Assembly: GCA_921293015.1 (NCBI GenBank)
Contig: OV121091.1
Span: forward strand, 15,720,701 to 15,784,700
Length of the DNA stretch: 64,000 nucleotides
Origin: Phorcus lineatus
Lineage: Eukaryota; Mollusca; Gastropoda; Trochida; Trochidae
Direction of reading: 5' to 3'
Shown here piece after piece: positions 46,951 through 59,729 of the stretch. Position 1 is the first letter of the stretch. The number at the start of each line of letters is the position of its first letter. The notes beneath the pieces are model-generated. The model was not told where the DNA came from and searched no databases. It saw only the letters and a list, made by a program, of their open reading frames with translations. Both the position numbers and the translations under genes were made by a program.

Positions 46951-48066
46951 TTCATCACTGAAGGGTCTAATGGACTTATAGCATGGGGTTTGGCACATCA
47001 TCCGTCCGTAAACAGTTGACGCATAATGCATCTAAAGCAATGTTTTGTCTTCTGCGTAGAGCAAGAAATAGCAATCTACCATTAGATACTCTCTACAAAG
47101 CATTTGATGTCATGATTGAACCTATATTATTGTATGGTTGTGAACTTTGGTGCCATGAAAACACCGAAGTCACTGAAAAATTCAATCTTAAATTTCTAAA
47201 ACTGTCAACTGGTTTAAGAAATTCTACAGCTAATTTCTATGTATATGGTGAGCTAGGAAGAGAAACATTGAGCATAAAAATATCAAAAAGAATTATCATG
47301 TTTTGGCACACTACACTTAGCACTGAAAAAAATAAATTATCTAAAACTATCTTGGAATACCTGATGCATGATAGGATTTATAATGGTAAGGAAAACGATT
47401 GGCTTAAAAATGTTAAGTATATACTGGATGTATGTGGTCTGAGTGACGTGTTCACAAATCCATATAACTATTCCCTTAAATGGGTCTTGTCACAAGTAGA
47501 AATGACATTGAGAGATCACTTTTATCAATCCGGGCGAAGTTCTGTTCTCAATAGCTGTAAAGGAATGTATTACAATCTGACTAAAGATACACCTTCCTTC
47601 GAGCGTTATCTCCTACTACAAACATCTTTACATATTCCAATTTAAAAACTAAGAACGAGTAATCATAACTTACCGGTAGAAACCGGCAGATGGCGTGGTC
47701 TACCCCGTGAGGATAGAACATGTCCTCTGTGCGATTCTCCAGCCATAGCAGACGAAATACATTACGTATTCAAATGTAAAGCTTTTGAAACAGAACGACG
47801 TCTCTATATTAATGAATATTACTTAAAATGGCCGAATATGTACAAATACAAAAGCCTTATATGTACTAATAGAATGTCAGATATTAAAAACCTGTCGAAA
47901 TATCTTCGTATTGTTTACGCAAAGCTCAAATGAATTCTGTTGCTGATATCACACCTCTTGTCTGTTTATGTTAATGTAATATATGTATATTTGTATTCTC
48001 TTGTACCACCGTGGGTGGTTTCCGAGAAAATAAACTTTGATTTGATTTGATTTGATTTGATTTGAT
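46951..48066 (+). pseudogene. APE-type LINE copy 3, C-terminal part
   Basis: The main frame 46983-47645 reads LTHNASKAMFCLLRRARN, ILLYGCELW and VYGELGRETLSIKI. It then has one in-frame TAA (47643-47645) and continues in the same frame to a stop at 47933. The second part holds the zinc-finger-like CPLCDSPAIADEIHYVFKC. The catalytic part is missing (5' truncation). The 3' end has a CCACC/GGTGG hairpin, AATAAA and a (GATTT)n tail. Fewer defects than copies 1 and 2, so probably the youngest. Confidence 0.87.
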
Positions 48067-48141
48067 GTATTTCGCATTTCGAACTTCCGCCTTTGAGACC
48101 CTGACTCTACATATTATTTCGGCCATATGAATTACAAATTT

Positions 48142-48465
48142 GGCGTGGTGGCCGAGTCGACAAAATCTCCATGCTAGTGGTCCAGCAAGCTTGACGTGCG
48201 TGGTTCGAACCCCTTAATGATCGGGTGCAAAAACCATGGAGTCAACATTGTCTGTCACTCTTTCAGTGTGTCACAATCCAGTGTGTACAGTACATAACCA
48301 CATCCATTCAAAAGAACCCAAAAATTCGATGTTAAGTGACCACACCATGCACACACCTACTCTGCAATTAAATCATTTTGGAAAACTTTGTATTGAAGTG
48401 TGATATCCAATGATCGATAAGCGCAGCTGGATATTGGCGCTATATAACTTTTGATATGTATGTAT
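48142..48465 (+). mobile_element. tRNA-derived SINE with LINE-like 3' end
   Basis: The head has GGCGTGGTGGCCGAGTCGAC (A box) and GTGGTTCGAACCCC (B box), spaced as in a class II (Ser/Leu-like) tRNA. The body runs to GGATATTGGCGCTATA, which is identical over 16 bases to the 3' end of the LINE at 24.6 kb. It lies 75 bases after the tail of LINE copy 3. Confidence 0.82.
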
Positions 48466-48469
48466 AAAT

Positions 48470-50865
48470 TGTAGATTTTGTGATTTTAGGCCTTACATGT
48501 ACAAAGAGCCACAGCGGCGACGCCTTTAAAACATGTTTTCATCTTCTCCTCCAAAACGGAAAGATCTACAAAACTGAAATGCTATATCGCCTTCGCTGAT
48601 GAGGATTAAAGTTTATAGATTTTATGAACCTGTGACCTCAAATTAGGGACACGACGGCAACACAAGAAACGTCTTTCTCCCCAAGGCAACGACCTGAAAC
48701 CTGAAATGTTGTACGCATACCACATTTGATTTTATTTATAGATTTTGTCGAATCTCATACTATGTTCACTCTTTTCTCTCTTTTATGTTAAGGAAGACTG
48801 ATGAGCTACAAAGTCAATGAGTGTACATTTGTTCTTTGCTCTAGCAAAAGTTAAGAACTGTAAGAACAATGTGGCACAGAATTCCAATTAAGTTAAAGAT
48901 ATGCACATTGACATATGGAACAATTAAAATGGAATATAACGGAAATGAAATTTTTCAGATAAATGTTTTCAACAATTAACAACAAAGTAATTGTAATCAA
49001 GGAGCATAGATAATAACTGAAACTAATAACTGAAATTAAAGATTCTAAACAACACATGAAGCAGCCCCTTTGATAATTTCCAACCACGAGAAAATGTGCA
49101 CATGTGCCCTTATGAAAAATATGTCTGCACAGTTTACATATGGGTAATATAATCTTCTATAAATAACTTACATTGTACAAATGTTTTTTACCTCTGTTTA
49201 TTTGGCAAATTCCTGAATTACTTCATCTGAGCGGTTATGAAAACTTCATAAGAATGTGAATATCAGATGAGAGATTTTGACATTCAACATAATTGTTCCT
49301 TTCAACTGCCCCTTAAACGTGTAGTGATGTATGGTTGGGCAATTTTTCATATAAATAAGAGTCTTAAGGTTATTTACTATCCAATGATTAAACCTGAAAA
49401 ACACTCAAACCTCGTTGAAATGCAGATTGAAAGAGTATTTACAATAATATCATATATGTACATGTTGTTTAATGTTATTTGAACAGCGGGCCAAGTACTC
49501 GAAACATTTTGATCACAATAAAAGAAAGGTCACAATTATCTGAAATATTTTGATAATGTCAAATAATTTGGAAGCAATCCATTACATGAAAAATCAATTT
49601 GTAATTCATTAAAAGCGATTTCAACGAAACGCATTTTTATTTTCTACAAGTGTTTTCTTAGGATTTTTTGTTTGTTGATAGTTAACATTTTCCTTGGAAT
49701 AAAAAGTTAACTTTTAAACAAGTTATATTTTATTATTTCATGTCGATGATGTTTTGTTAATCCAACTGTGTACCAAATCCATTTGCAGTAAAATCCACTT
49801 AATTCAATACTTTCACAAAGTGTCACCAACTAAGGTAAAATAAGAATTTCTAAACATGAAATGAGCTACATTTTCTTAACGTTGTGTAACAGATTGATAT
49901 CCTACTTTTCTCTATAAATCTAAACCAACAAAATGTATGTTTGTATAGCAAAAGTTTGGTTACAAATTCAATTAATAGGTCGTTTTTTCAAAAATGTTAC
50001 CGTAATATAAATATTTTCATGTTTTAATATCATGCTTTTCATGTTTTGATATAGATAAAAATTTGTATTTTTTTTCTCACAAGAAAGAGGGAGTTGCGGC
50101 ATTTGCAATGCCTTAGTATTTATGGGAAACTAAATGATGCGAGAGTTTGAAGTTACAAATCTATGAATTTCTTCTATAAGGTACCAAGGTTGACAGCTTA
50201 ATACTTTAAAGACTTATTTGTTTATGTAATAAAATATAAAAGTCACGATAATGATTGTCGATAAAATATTTTGAATTGAAAGATCATTTAAATTTTAAAA
50301 CCAAATTACTTTATCAAAATAAAAGTAGTAAATTTGTCTTATAATCATGATTATGATGGTATTCAGCGTGTGTTGTCAAACAACCCGTTTGACTGAATCA
50401 ATGTGTCTTTCATCTTATCTTCTTTACAAGATATATTAATATATACAACAACGTACAATAACAATATATAACGTATATATTACACCGTTATAATATTTCA
50501 GGGCAAAACTATACTTTATTACAAAACACATTGGGGTAGAGCAAACTTTCTTTTCTAAGATGCTAAAATGATCTATACGGGCACCACTCTGATTTTAATA
50601 ATCTCGAAATAAAATATAGTGTTTACATTGCTCACATTAATAATCCATGAACAGGGCTAACTGTTGGTTATTCCAAGTATGGAACCCAACCCCTAGTTTA
50701 AAACGACATTTAGTTAGTTAAAGCTTTGATTACTACAATTTTGCACTTTAACTTTTTCATTTATTAAATTTTGAATTATATTTTCTTCTTATTTTTTTCT
50801 TTAAAAACTTAAACAAACAAATTAACACCTCTTGGTTTTTAAAAAAAACTTTACTTTCACAAACT
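48470..50865. other. AT-rich intergenic DNA
   Basis: A slightly GC-richer patch at 48520-48700 resembles nothing I recognise. No genes or elements were found in the rest. Confidence 0.45.
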
Positions 50866-50869
50866 CGTG

Positions 50870-51190
50870 TCGTGCGATTATGCAGTGCGGGCCACATTGC
50901 CCATTTAAGGCTTACCACGTGGTTAACACTCCACAAAGAATTATGGGTATTGTTTGTTTTGGATGCGTGATGGCGGACTGAAGCCGGACATTTATTTTTT
51001 TGCTGCTGTCATAAACGTAGAAGGTGATGCTTTACTCTCTTACATAAGCAGACTATTGGGGCTGTACATCCAGAATGACTTAATTATTAGGTTGACCATA
51101 TCACATTGAACCTGGTAGAGACGGTTGACGTGAACCAACGTCACAGTCCCACGGGGCGCCGTGACCTGACGTGAAACAACGCGGTCACTC
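50870..51190 (+). promoter_or_regulatory. GC-richer promoter-like patch
   Basis: Contains GATGGCGGAC (YY1-like) at about 50967, AGAATTATGGGTATTG before it, and three TGACGT-type motifs at 51126-51178 (TGACGTGA twice, AACGTCAC once). It stands out from very AT-rich surroundings. No first exon with a convincing donor site is visible. Promoter or decayed repeat. Confidence 0.3.
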
Positions 51191-51199
51191 GCCAGTCGA

Positions 51200-54100
51200 C
51201 AAGCATTTCTTTCCATTCTTCTTTCCGGTAAATAGAACTAGATTATTCGAAACTAGTCTCCATTAACGGAAACAGGAATGGCAAAATCGCAACTACGATA
51301 GACATTGATAGGGATAAGCCATGTTGATCGAAAGAACAGAGATGAAAGGTTACCATGGACGCGTGATCACGAGGGGGCAGCGGGGAAGAGCGGATATAAC
51401 GTCATTCAATTGTTAAGTCATGAAAAGACTATACCTTTATTGTCTGATAAAGTACTTTTTTCGATTGTTCTAACCGCTAGGCATCTTAGAAAAATCGATA
51501 ATGACCCTTAACAGTATTAATCCTCTCACTTTCCAATTTCTATCTCCAAATCTATACCACATCATAGCCTTTTACTCAGTGAGATATCGGCATACATGGT
51601 TAAGTTTCTATATATGCATTCTGACAAAAATCTCATTAAAATCAAATTGAATCAATCACTCGTACCTCGCTGTGTTCTTGATCCGAACACTGCTTCAAAG
51701 GGGTCGCATCAGGTGGATTCTGTAGCTAGGCGACTAGGCTAGAAATCGATCACAACTATTCGGTATTTTGAATTACTGAAAAAGGAATGTTTACAGATAA
51801 GGCCAGCTGACACGACCCGTATGGACCTGTAGTAAGATATAACATCACGCGGCAAGGTATGAGTAAATGGGTGAAATGGTTTCAATGAGATTTCTTATTT
51901 TGAAATCTTATGAATTGATACAATGCATTTCAATATGATATTGCCTCTTATTGGCTGAAAACACATTTTGGGGACATAAGTTTTATTTCTGAAAAAAACT
52001 GCATCAGTAAATTATTGTCTTGTTAATGAATAGAGAACTTCATTAGAGAATGTTGTTACGAATTGAAGTAGACGAAAGTTCACCGATTGTACTGTTTATT
52101 ACAGAATTCGTAAAGAACCCCTCCGAAAGAAATAATGTCCTACTAAAGCTAAAATTTCATCGTGCAGATTTTCATTCTGTCAGATGATTGATGTATGTTC
52201 TTTTTACTATGCTGTATGTAGTCGATCATCAGTTGATCTAACTGGTGATCTCATAAAATCCGTTGAAGAGACCCTTTGGTTAAGAAGAGTGCAAACGTTA
52301 TCAACGTTGTCATTTAATCGAATCATAACAATTCAAGGCAAATTAGTTCATTATATGGACAAAGGCAAAGTACAAAGTCGAGACTCTGTGATAAAAACAA
52401 GACAATGAATCACAACTGGCGTGCGCAAATTATTCAGCCGTAAATTGGAGAATTTTCAAAGCGTACAGAAGTTTTGGAGTAGGTTGTAACTAGTATTCCT
52501 GTAAATGGTTCATGTAATTTCGATTTTTACTCCCAAAGTAAGTTTAAAAGTTCAAGTTGACCGACATAGTTGTAATGGTGTCGAGAAAAACATTTTATAA
52601 CACCAAAAAAATGACTAAACTGGTGTTATGATAAGAAAATATTTAGAAACTAAAACTAGGAAAAGGGGGAGCATTGTGTATATGTTATGAACCATTTGGG
52701 GTATATCACAATCTGCAGATTGTTCGAACAATCTAGAAATGGAAAGACCAGTTCGAACAGTCTTCAGATTGAGATCATTCCTAGATTGCAAGGAACATAT
52801 ACACTATTAGATTTCATTTGTGGCTTAAAAGCCAAATTATGACTGAGTAACATGTCCACGGGATTGAAACTCTAGGAAAACACCAAAATGGTTTTCTTAT
52901 TCATGTTTTGTTGAAACCATTCTTATCGAAATGCATTAATATTTTCTTATTGTCAGGTCGCTTTTATAGATTATAATTGTCTTACTTGTAGTAGTCTTTG
53001 TAAAGCAGATACTACAAAACAAAATTGCAAATAATTCATAAATATATATAATTCGTGCCAATAAGAACTAGCGTCCATCTTGTCATTGACAATCTCAATG
53101 TTGTCGTAATCAGAGATTATAATTTTTAACAATTACTTTTTATCAATACATTCAAAACAAAGACAAAAATTAAATTTTATTGTTAATTCATAATCTCCAA
53201 AAGTTCAAATTGTTGTATTTCGTTTAGAATGATTCCTTATAAAATTATTACCCTCTCCTCACGGTCAGGCAACAATCGGCAATCAGACAATCACTATCCC
53301 TACTAACAGCTTTTCCACTCGACCACGAGGCCTTGTTGTTAGTCATGCTTATAAGTCAGGGCTTTCGATTGATGCCTAACTCTGCATTGGTGTGTATTCA
53401 AATCACAGTTTTCATAAGATATAATCTGTTACAAACATGTGTATAGAACAGTATTTAGGGTAATGCTTATCATAAACATATAGGTAATATCATGTAACTA
53501 TTAATGTGTTTTGAATACAAAATGTACCTAAAGCATATATAGGTGAATGTCCCTTAGAAATCAAATTCATGGTTTTCAGCCCTAGTTTCAAAACATACTA
53601 TGACATACTGGTAGATATCGGTTCACGGCTACATGCTTTATTGATTTGCGATTTGATATAAATTGTGGGTTGACCATTATTATTTTGTTCCTTATATAAG
53701 TAACTTTATCTCGAGTAATAAAACTATCTATTATGAATGATCTAATGTATTTCCATCGAATTCAACATCAACATATTCACCCGTTTAATCAAGCCATTTT
53801 AGTAATATACAGTAATTCTCCCAGTCGATGCGGTGTCTTTGATTATATATCTAACAACTGCAAAATAGTGTAGACAATCCGGTATGAATAATGAACTGGG
53901 CTAGTGGTCATGAAAGGTCATTATAAATGATAATTTGCCTTATAGACGGCTTTGACTACGAATTTACTAATTAATGTTTTTATATATAAGAGGAAAAAGG
54001 GTTTTTCGTCCTCATGCAACATTACCATACTGGTTACATAATCATATCACAATTTACTCACAATGGTATTTTATGAGTGTATATTCAAACTAATATCTAG

Positions 54101-54857
54101 TATAAACTTTCTTATAACAAATATCTTATTGTCTGTGAAAAACAAAAAAAGGTAAAGATTAAGGAAAAAATCCTAAATGAAAATAAATATAAAAAAGGTT
54201 ATCTACTATTTTAGCCAATAAATTCACATCAAATAGAATGAAATGACACTACAGCTGCTTGTACAATGAAAATTTTGTATCTTAAATCAAATATTGTTCA
54301 ACTTTTCAGTGCAATTTTGAAACGCACTACTTGAAATAACTAACTTGAAATAAATCTGTGTACAATTTGACCCACTTTTAATGTACTTTATACAGCTGCC
54401 TAACAAGGTCGTCTATGTGAATCCTTTCATGTCTTATTTTCGTTTCATCAAAATTACTCACGTTTGGAAGATGACCAACTACACAAGAAGTTCTAATGAC
54501 CTATAAATGATTCAATGCAAAATGTTCTAGGCCAAGGATAAACAGTCCTGGCATACAAAGTCAAGGTATTTTCAGAGCATAAGAGGCTCGTGGCCCAGAT
54601 AACAAATGGCCTAACGAAATAGGCTTGGGCGGAATGCTTACTGTGTCTGCATACACAATGTATGATTGGAAATTATATGTAATATAGTAAAAGTTACCAT
54701 GTTTTAAAAAGGCACTTCTATGGATATGGTGCATAGGATATTCCAAAAATAGGTTGCTGTTATCTACAAATTGTCAATTTCATAAAAAATGTACTTTACC
54801 GGTATTTCATATTGATTGACGCCGGTAATCGCTGATAGGTTCTTCTAGGTAGTAATT
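51200..54857. other. AT-rich intergenic DNA
   Basis: Open frames at 51305-51511 and 52184-52408 show no known domain. A small hairpin (ATAACACC/GGTGTTAT) lies at about 52596-52628. A tRNA-like A box near 53320 has no matching B box. Confidence 0.4.
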
Positions 54858-54860
54858 CAT

Positions 54861-55241
54861 GGGTGCGTTGCAAACAAAAAATCGTTGAAGTTCAGCATTT
54901 AATCGCTGCTGTTATGACAAACATCACTTCAGATTTACAGCGATTTACATAAATTTCCTTATCTTACACTTACACAATTACACTTCTTCTGAATCAGTTT
55001 TTACGCAATTATAATACGGAATTTATTTTAAAATGATCAATTGTTTGGTCGAAGTTGAATTCTATTGCTACCTTCCCTCAGAAGCAACATAAGATTTTGA
55101 CCTGCTGCATAACTTTAGCAAAAAATGTACGTAAGCTTCAATTTTTAGCGATTGGTGTAATCGCAAGCAGCTTAATTCAGCGGCGCGTAACGAATAATCG
55201 CTGCAAGCAATTGCAAGCAATTGGTAGTTTACAACGCACCC
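54861..55241. mobile_element. Harbinger-like MITE with repeated AATCGC motifs
   Basis: The ends GGGTGCGTTGCAAAC and GTTTACAACGCACCC are inverted repeats (one mismatch). It is flanked by CAT at 54858-54860 and 55242-55244, a 3-base duplication. GGG...CCC ends with a 3-base duplication fit PIF/Harbinger. Near both ends AATCGC or GCGATT recurs (about 54900, 54940, 55147, 55158 and 55195). No transposase. Confidence 0.72.
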
Positions 55242-55244
55242 CAT

Positions 55245-57688
55245 ATTTTGGACAAAATATTTGAGCTATCAACCAAATTGAATTTTTTTAAATCAACACG
55301 AATCAGTGTTTTTGTTCATGCTTCTTTCAGTGTTATGAATATCAACTTCATGAGAACTTAATGTGAACTAAACGTCACGAAACCATTTAAATGAATCTTC
55401 AACTTGAGAATATTTTCAAATACCAAATTGACAGGTGCAATATCATATATCACATACTAAGAGGATTTAGGTATTTAAGGAATAAGTCCTTATCACTTAT
55501 GTTGTCAATAGTTGATATTCTAAGGAATGAGTCTGCAATACGGTTTTGAACTTTCGGAATTTTAGAGTTAACGCAGTTTTTAACGGATTATCTTGATTTT
55601 CATTTTTTGGAAGGAAGCCAACTGAATGTAATAACTTTCTTCAGGGCATATGATATATCCTTCTGAAATTTTTCAGATTGACCATTTTCAAGAAAATTGT
55701 ATGGCTTGTTATCACCTTCATCGTGATTAAGTTTAAACGATAACACTGAAATATTAGAAAAACAAGGTGTTCAAAATTTTCAAAGAAATTCAATGTTTTA
55801 TTTAGTATGCCCTGGCCATTACTGGTACAGCTAAAATAACATAAATTGTTTTAACTATATTTATTTGCTTTATAGTTTTATATATTAATAGCGATTCAAA
55901 GTCTTGTTTTACCATTTTATTAAATACCTGTTATAATAATTATGAACTCAGCCGCAATGCACTGGCTATCTGAACAGCACCACGTTGTTTTAGATAAAGG
56001 AAAGAATTCCATGACAATGAAAATGAAAATAAATGTTCCAAAATCATGTTTTCAAACCAAAAGAATCAATTTAGAAACGAACATACCATAATCGGTAAAT
56101 TTATGCGAATCCATTTCTGTATTAATGTTTAAACGTGACCGCCAGTCGTTTTAAAAACTAAAATATCTTCTCTACGACTAGTGATGACCGTGTTGTTTGA
56201 TATGTTTTGACCCTCAGAAAAAAACGTAATTAGGCGTAAACAAATGTTTACTTGGGAAGCTTTGAAGAAATAAATCATTGAAAACAACGTGTCCCAATGA
56301 TTCTTGACTGCATGTGAAAAAATGTGGTTTGGATGTCTTGCTAGACCAGTAGGTCTAACCCTACTCCCATTTTCAGTAGGTGATTTGAAAATCTCGCATA
56401 TTAATTCAAGGAAAATGTAACCATGCTTTGAGGAAGTGTAGGAAGTAAAAGCGTGATTTGCAAATTGTATTTTAAAATTTATTATAATATTTCGAGGAAA
56501 GTATAGCCGTCTACTTTTAAGATTTAATCAGTTTTACCCTTCATGTTTTTTTGTCTGTAAAATATTTTATTGAAACGTTTAGATCAGCGAAATGTGCACA
56601 TATGTCAAATTATGCTCACTGCTGATCAAAAGTTTGTTAAAGTGTTCATAGTTTTAAAAGATGTACAGTCAATTTTGGAACGAATCAATTTAACGACTGT
56701 TTTAATGAATGTGTTAATCTACACTACATATACACATGTACAAGGTAGATCTGAATTATGTGGTATGCAAGAAGATACGATTTTCATATTTTCTCCAAAA
56801 AATATTGATTTAACACACTTCCAGCAAAATTTCGACAAAATGGTAAGAGAATTCTACCCTTATCATATATGTTACGTTATTTACAAAAAAAGGGTTTTGA
56901 AATGAACAATTTTAAGAAATTTAGAAAAATTTAGTTTTGCATTTTTCGCAAAATCCATGCCAAATGTGTTCTCGTGGAAATATGATGTTTCTTCATTACC
57001 TAAAAAAACCCTTACTTTTTGCAGAATAAGTCGAAATTACATCCAATCTATTTACATGCTATTTGCAAGTAATGTAAAAACTTTTGTTCAGCAGCTGTAT
57101 AAACACAACCATGTTTATCTTACAACAATTTGTTTGTGTTTTGGAAGAAGATGAAAATATATCCCACATGCCATAAAAAATGGTTAAAATGTATGTTTCA
57201 TAAACGCAACTCGAGTAGACCAATACCTATAAAAAATCTTTCTCCTTATCTGTTAATCTATTTCTGAATAGTATGTCATTGTTATTCATAGCAATGCCAC
57301 ACTTTTTTCAACCTTTGACAAGAAATGTGTAACATACCAACATTGGAATCGTCTTCAGTGATTCTCTATTTTCATCGTAAAAACAGATAATTATATGAAA
57401 AAGATTGTACCCAGTACTGTTGATTACGTTGACACTTATATTTTTTCTTTAAAGAATAAGGCAATTGTGAGTTAATTTTTTGTTATTAAAATCAGAACTG
57501 ACAGTTTGAGAAATAGTATGATCTGATATAAGTTTTAAAGAAAAAAATATTAAAAGGCTGATATCTTACAACGAATTGTATTATCATGTCCTTAATTCGA
57601 AATGTCTAGTGTGCTGAATAAAGGTAAAGGGCTGATCAGTTTTTGTATTGCTTAGCACATAGAATATTCCCTAAGTAATCGGCCCAAC
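55245..57688. other. AT-rich intergenic DNA with one unassigned open frame
   Basis: A 111-codon frame at 56570-56905 (+) starts at TTG and is longer than its AT-rich neighbours, but it has no recognisable domain and no splice context. Otherwise nothing is seen. Confidence 0.35.
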
Positions 57689-57690
57689 TA

Positions 57691-57830
57691 CAGCTGCATA
57701 TCAAAAGTTTGTTCACTTACTACTGTATCTTAGTGCAAACATCATGATATTTGGGTTTCGTTTCAACGTCAATAAAATAACTTCAGCAAAGTCAACAAAA
57801 GGATAGTGTCCAAATACTTATGCTTGCATT
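57691..57830. mobile_element. Tc1/mariner-type MITE fragment
   Basis: Starts with TA (57689-57690) and CAGCTGCATATCAAAAGTTT, continuing into GTGCAAACATCATGATATTT and AACGTCAATAAAATAACTTC. This is the inverted end of the element at 59101-59726. The other end is not clear. Confidence 0.7.
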
Positions 57831-58980
57831 GTTTATGATCGAGAACTGACACCTATGAGAACATTCAGTTTTTGGCATAGTGAAAACAATACAATAAAAG
57901 AAAGTACTTATGATACAGCCGTCTTAGCATAATTAGCATCTCCCCAACACAGTTTTAAATTAGCCTTATATGTGACACCTTTCAAATACATTACGCTATG
58001 AAAAAGAATAATTCTTATATTTCAACACCACCTGACAGGAAATGTGAACAAATTATATTCAAATAGAGTTTCTTTGAGGCAACGTTATATGCAACTGACA
58101 ATCAGTCAGTTTTTATTATATATAGCCATCGTGGTAAAATTTGATTTATTCGTTTGTTCTTAATTTCATTAATGTCTTAAGCAAACTTCATATGAATAAA
58201 AACTAAAATAGTTTGAAAACTAATATAGGATATATTGTGTATCAATTTTATTGGGTAACATAAGTAATCCTGGTTTTTTGGGGTTCATGGTAAACGTCAA
58301 ACAATTTTATAATTTGAAAACCGATAAAGCACAATAGGTGTAGCAAGAGAATTTCCACTGGAAAGGTACTGGTTTGATTGATATAGCACTGAAATGTATT
58401 ATAAGCATTTTTGAAATATTTGGTTTAATGTTTTACAGAAAATAAGTTGTCCTATTCTACTTCAAATCAGCTGCGAAATTTTTGAAATCACGTTTGAAAC
58501 AGTTGTCATATCGGTTTGTGACTAATAATTGTATGTATTGTAAAAGTATATGCCATTATGAATAAATCAAGTTATCCAAAGATATTACTCACGCCATTTC
58601 TTTCGTTTTCTTTTTCAATTCGAATTGTTCTTACAAGTGAAACACTTTCTGACTAACATTTGATAGCAGCGGTGTATCAAACCTTAACATTTAGCAAGTT
58701 CCTGTAACAGATTTGAAAACTTAAGTTCCTTTATCTGAACGATTCCTATATATTCGGTAAATACATAATTATTTGCTTAGATACAATAAGGAAAGCGCCT
58801 TACTTAGCAGGTTTATGGGCTGGTATAATACGACTAACACACGTGGGAATAGAATGATGGGAATGATGGAAACAGCAACCACAATTGCAAATGGTTGTAA
58901 ACATGTTACCGAATTCCATAATTGTAACCCACATTCACACAATTTTACGTGTGATTGTCTTCAAAGATTCTTAATATATA

Positions 58981-59014
<34 letters not shown>

Positions 59015-59100
59015 TTTTCAAAAGAGGGTACATTGTGTTGTGATTATCGTGGCTATTGTTGTGGTCATTGCGGTCATTTATGGCTAAGCATTGCCATCTA
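57831..59100. other. AT-rich DNA with a (TA)n microsatellite
   Basis: (TA)n at 58981-59013. The open frame 58773-59087 crosses this microsatellite and is not credible as a gene. Confidence 0.5.
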
Positions 59101-59726
59101 CAGCTGCATGCCAAAAGTTTGTTCACATACCTGTATATAATAGTGCAAATATCATGTAATTTGAGATGCCTTTGAGGTATCGTAGCGTTGCGAAAAAGAA
59201 ACGTATATTATTGAATTTTCAATACATATATGCAGATCCATTCTTCTTTAACGCCAAGGTTTATCGTACCCAACAATTACCCGTAACAGTTTTGGCAGGT
59301 CATTGAAGTGACAATGGATCAAAATTCCGAAAACACTAATTTTTATTTTTCTCCATACAATCCGTTTTGATTTATCAAATTCTTTGAAAATTAGTCTCGT
59401 TTGTTTCTTACCACAAAGCCAATGTGATAATGTTAGTTTTAATCTCAGAAAGTCGATATGGAACATTTTATCCGACATTTAACGAAATCGAAATTACTAA
59501 AAAGTGACCCCTTCTGTCTATATCAATATGCCAAAATTAGAATTTTTGCACGAGTGACCAGACCATCCCAAAATGAGTTAAAAAATGGCTACTTCACACA
59601 TGGATAGTGGGCGATCCATTGTCAGTCTTGCTGAAGTTATTCTATTGACGTTGAAGCGAAACCCAAATTACATGATATTTGCACTACGATTCAGTGTTAA
59701 GTGAACAAACTTTCGGTATGCAGCTG
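59101..59726. mobile_element. Tc1/mariner-type MITE, complete
   Basis: The ends CAGCTGCATGCCAAAAGTTT and AAACTTTCGGTATGCAGCTG are inverted repeats that extend inwards for about 60 bases (GTGCAAATATCATGTAATTT in both). TA lies on each side (59099-59100 and 59727-59728), the Tc1/mariner target. Length 626 bases. The open frame 59248-59478 (-) has no transposase motif. Related copies: 8650-9230 and 57691-57830. Confidence 0.87.
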
Positions 59727-59729
59727 TAC

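Noticed and set aside
53290-53350. Possible tRNA gene on the minus strand (GTGGTCGAGTGG)
   Set aside because: Only an A-box-like string; no B box at the right distance and no cloverleaf.
58773-59087. 104-codon open frame
   Set aside because: It crosses a (TA)n microsatellite giving an Ile-Tyr run and has no domain.
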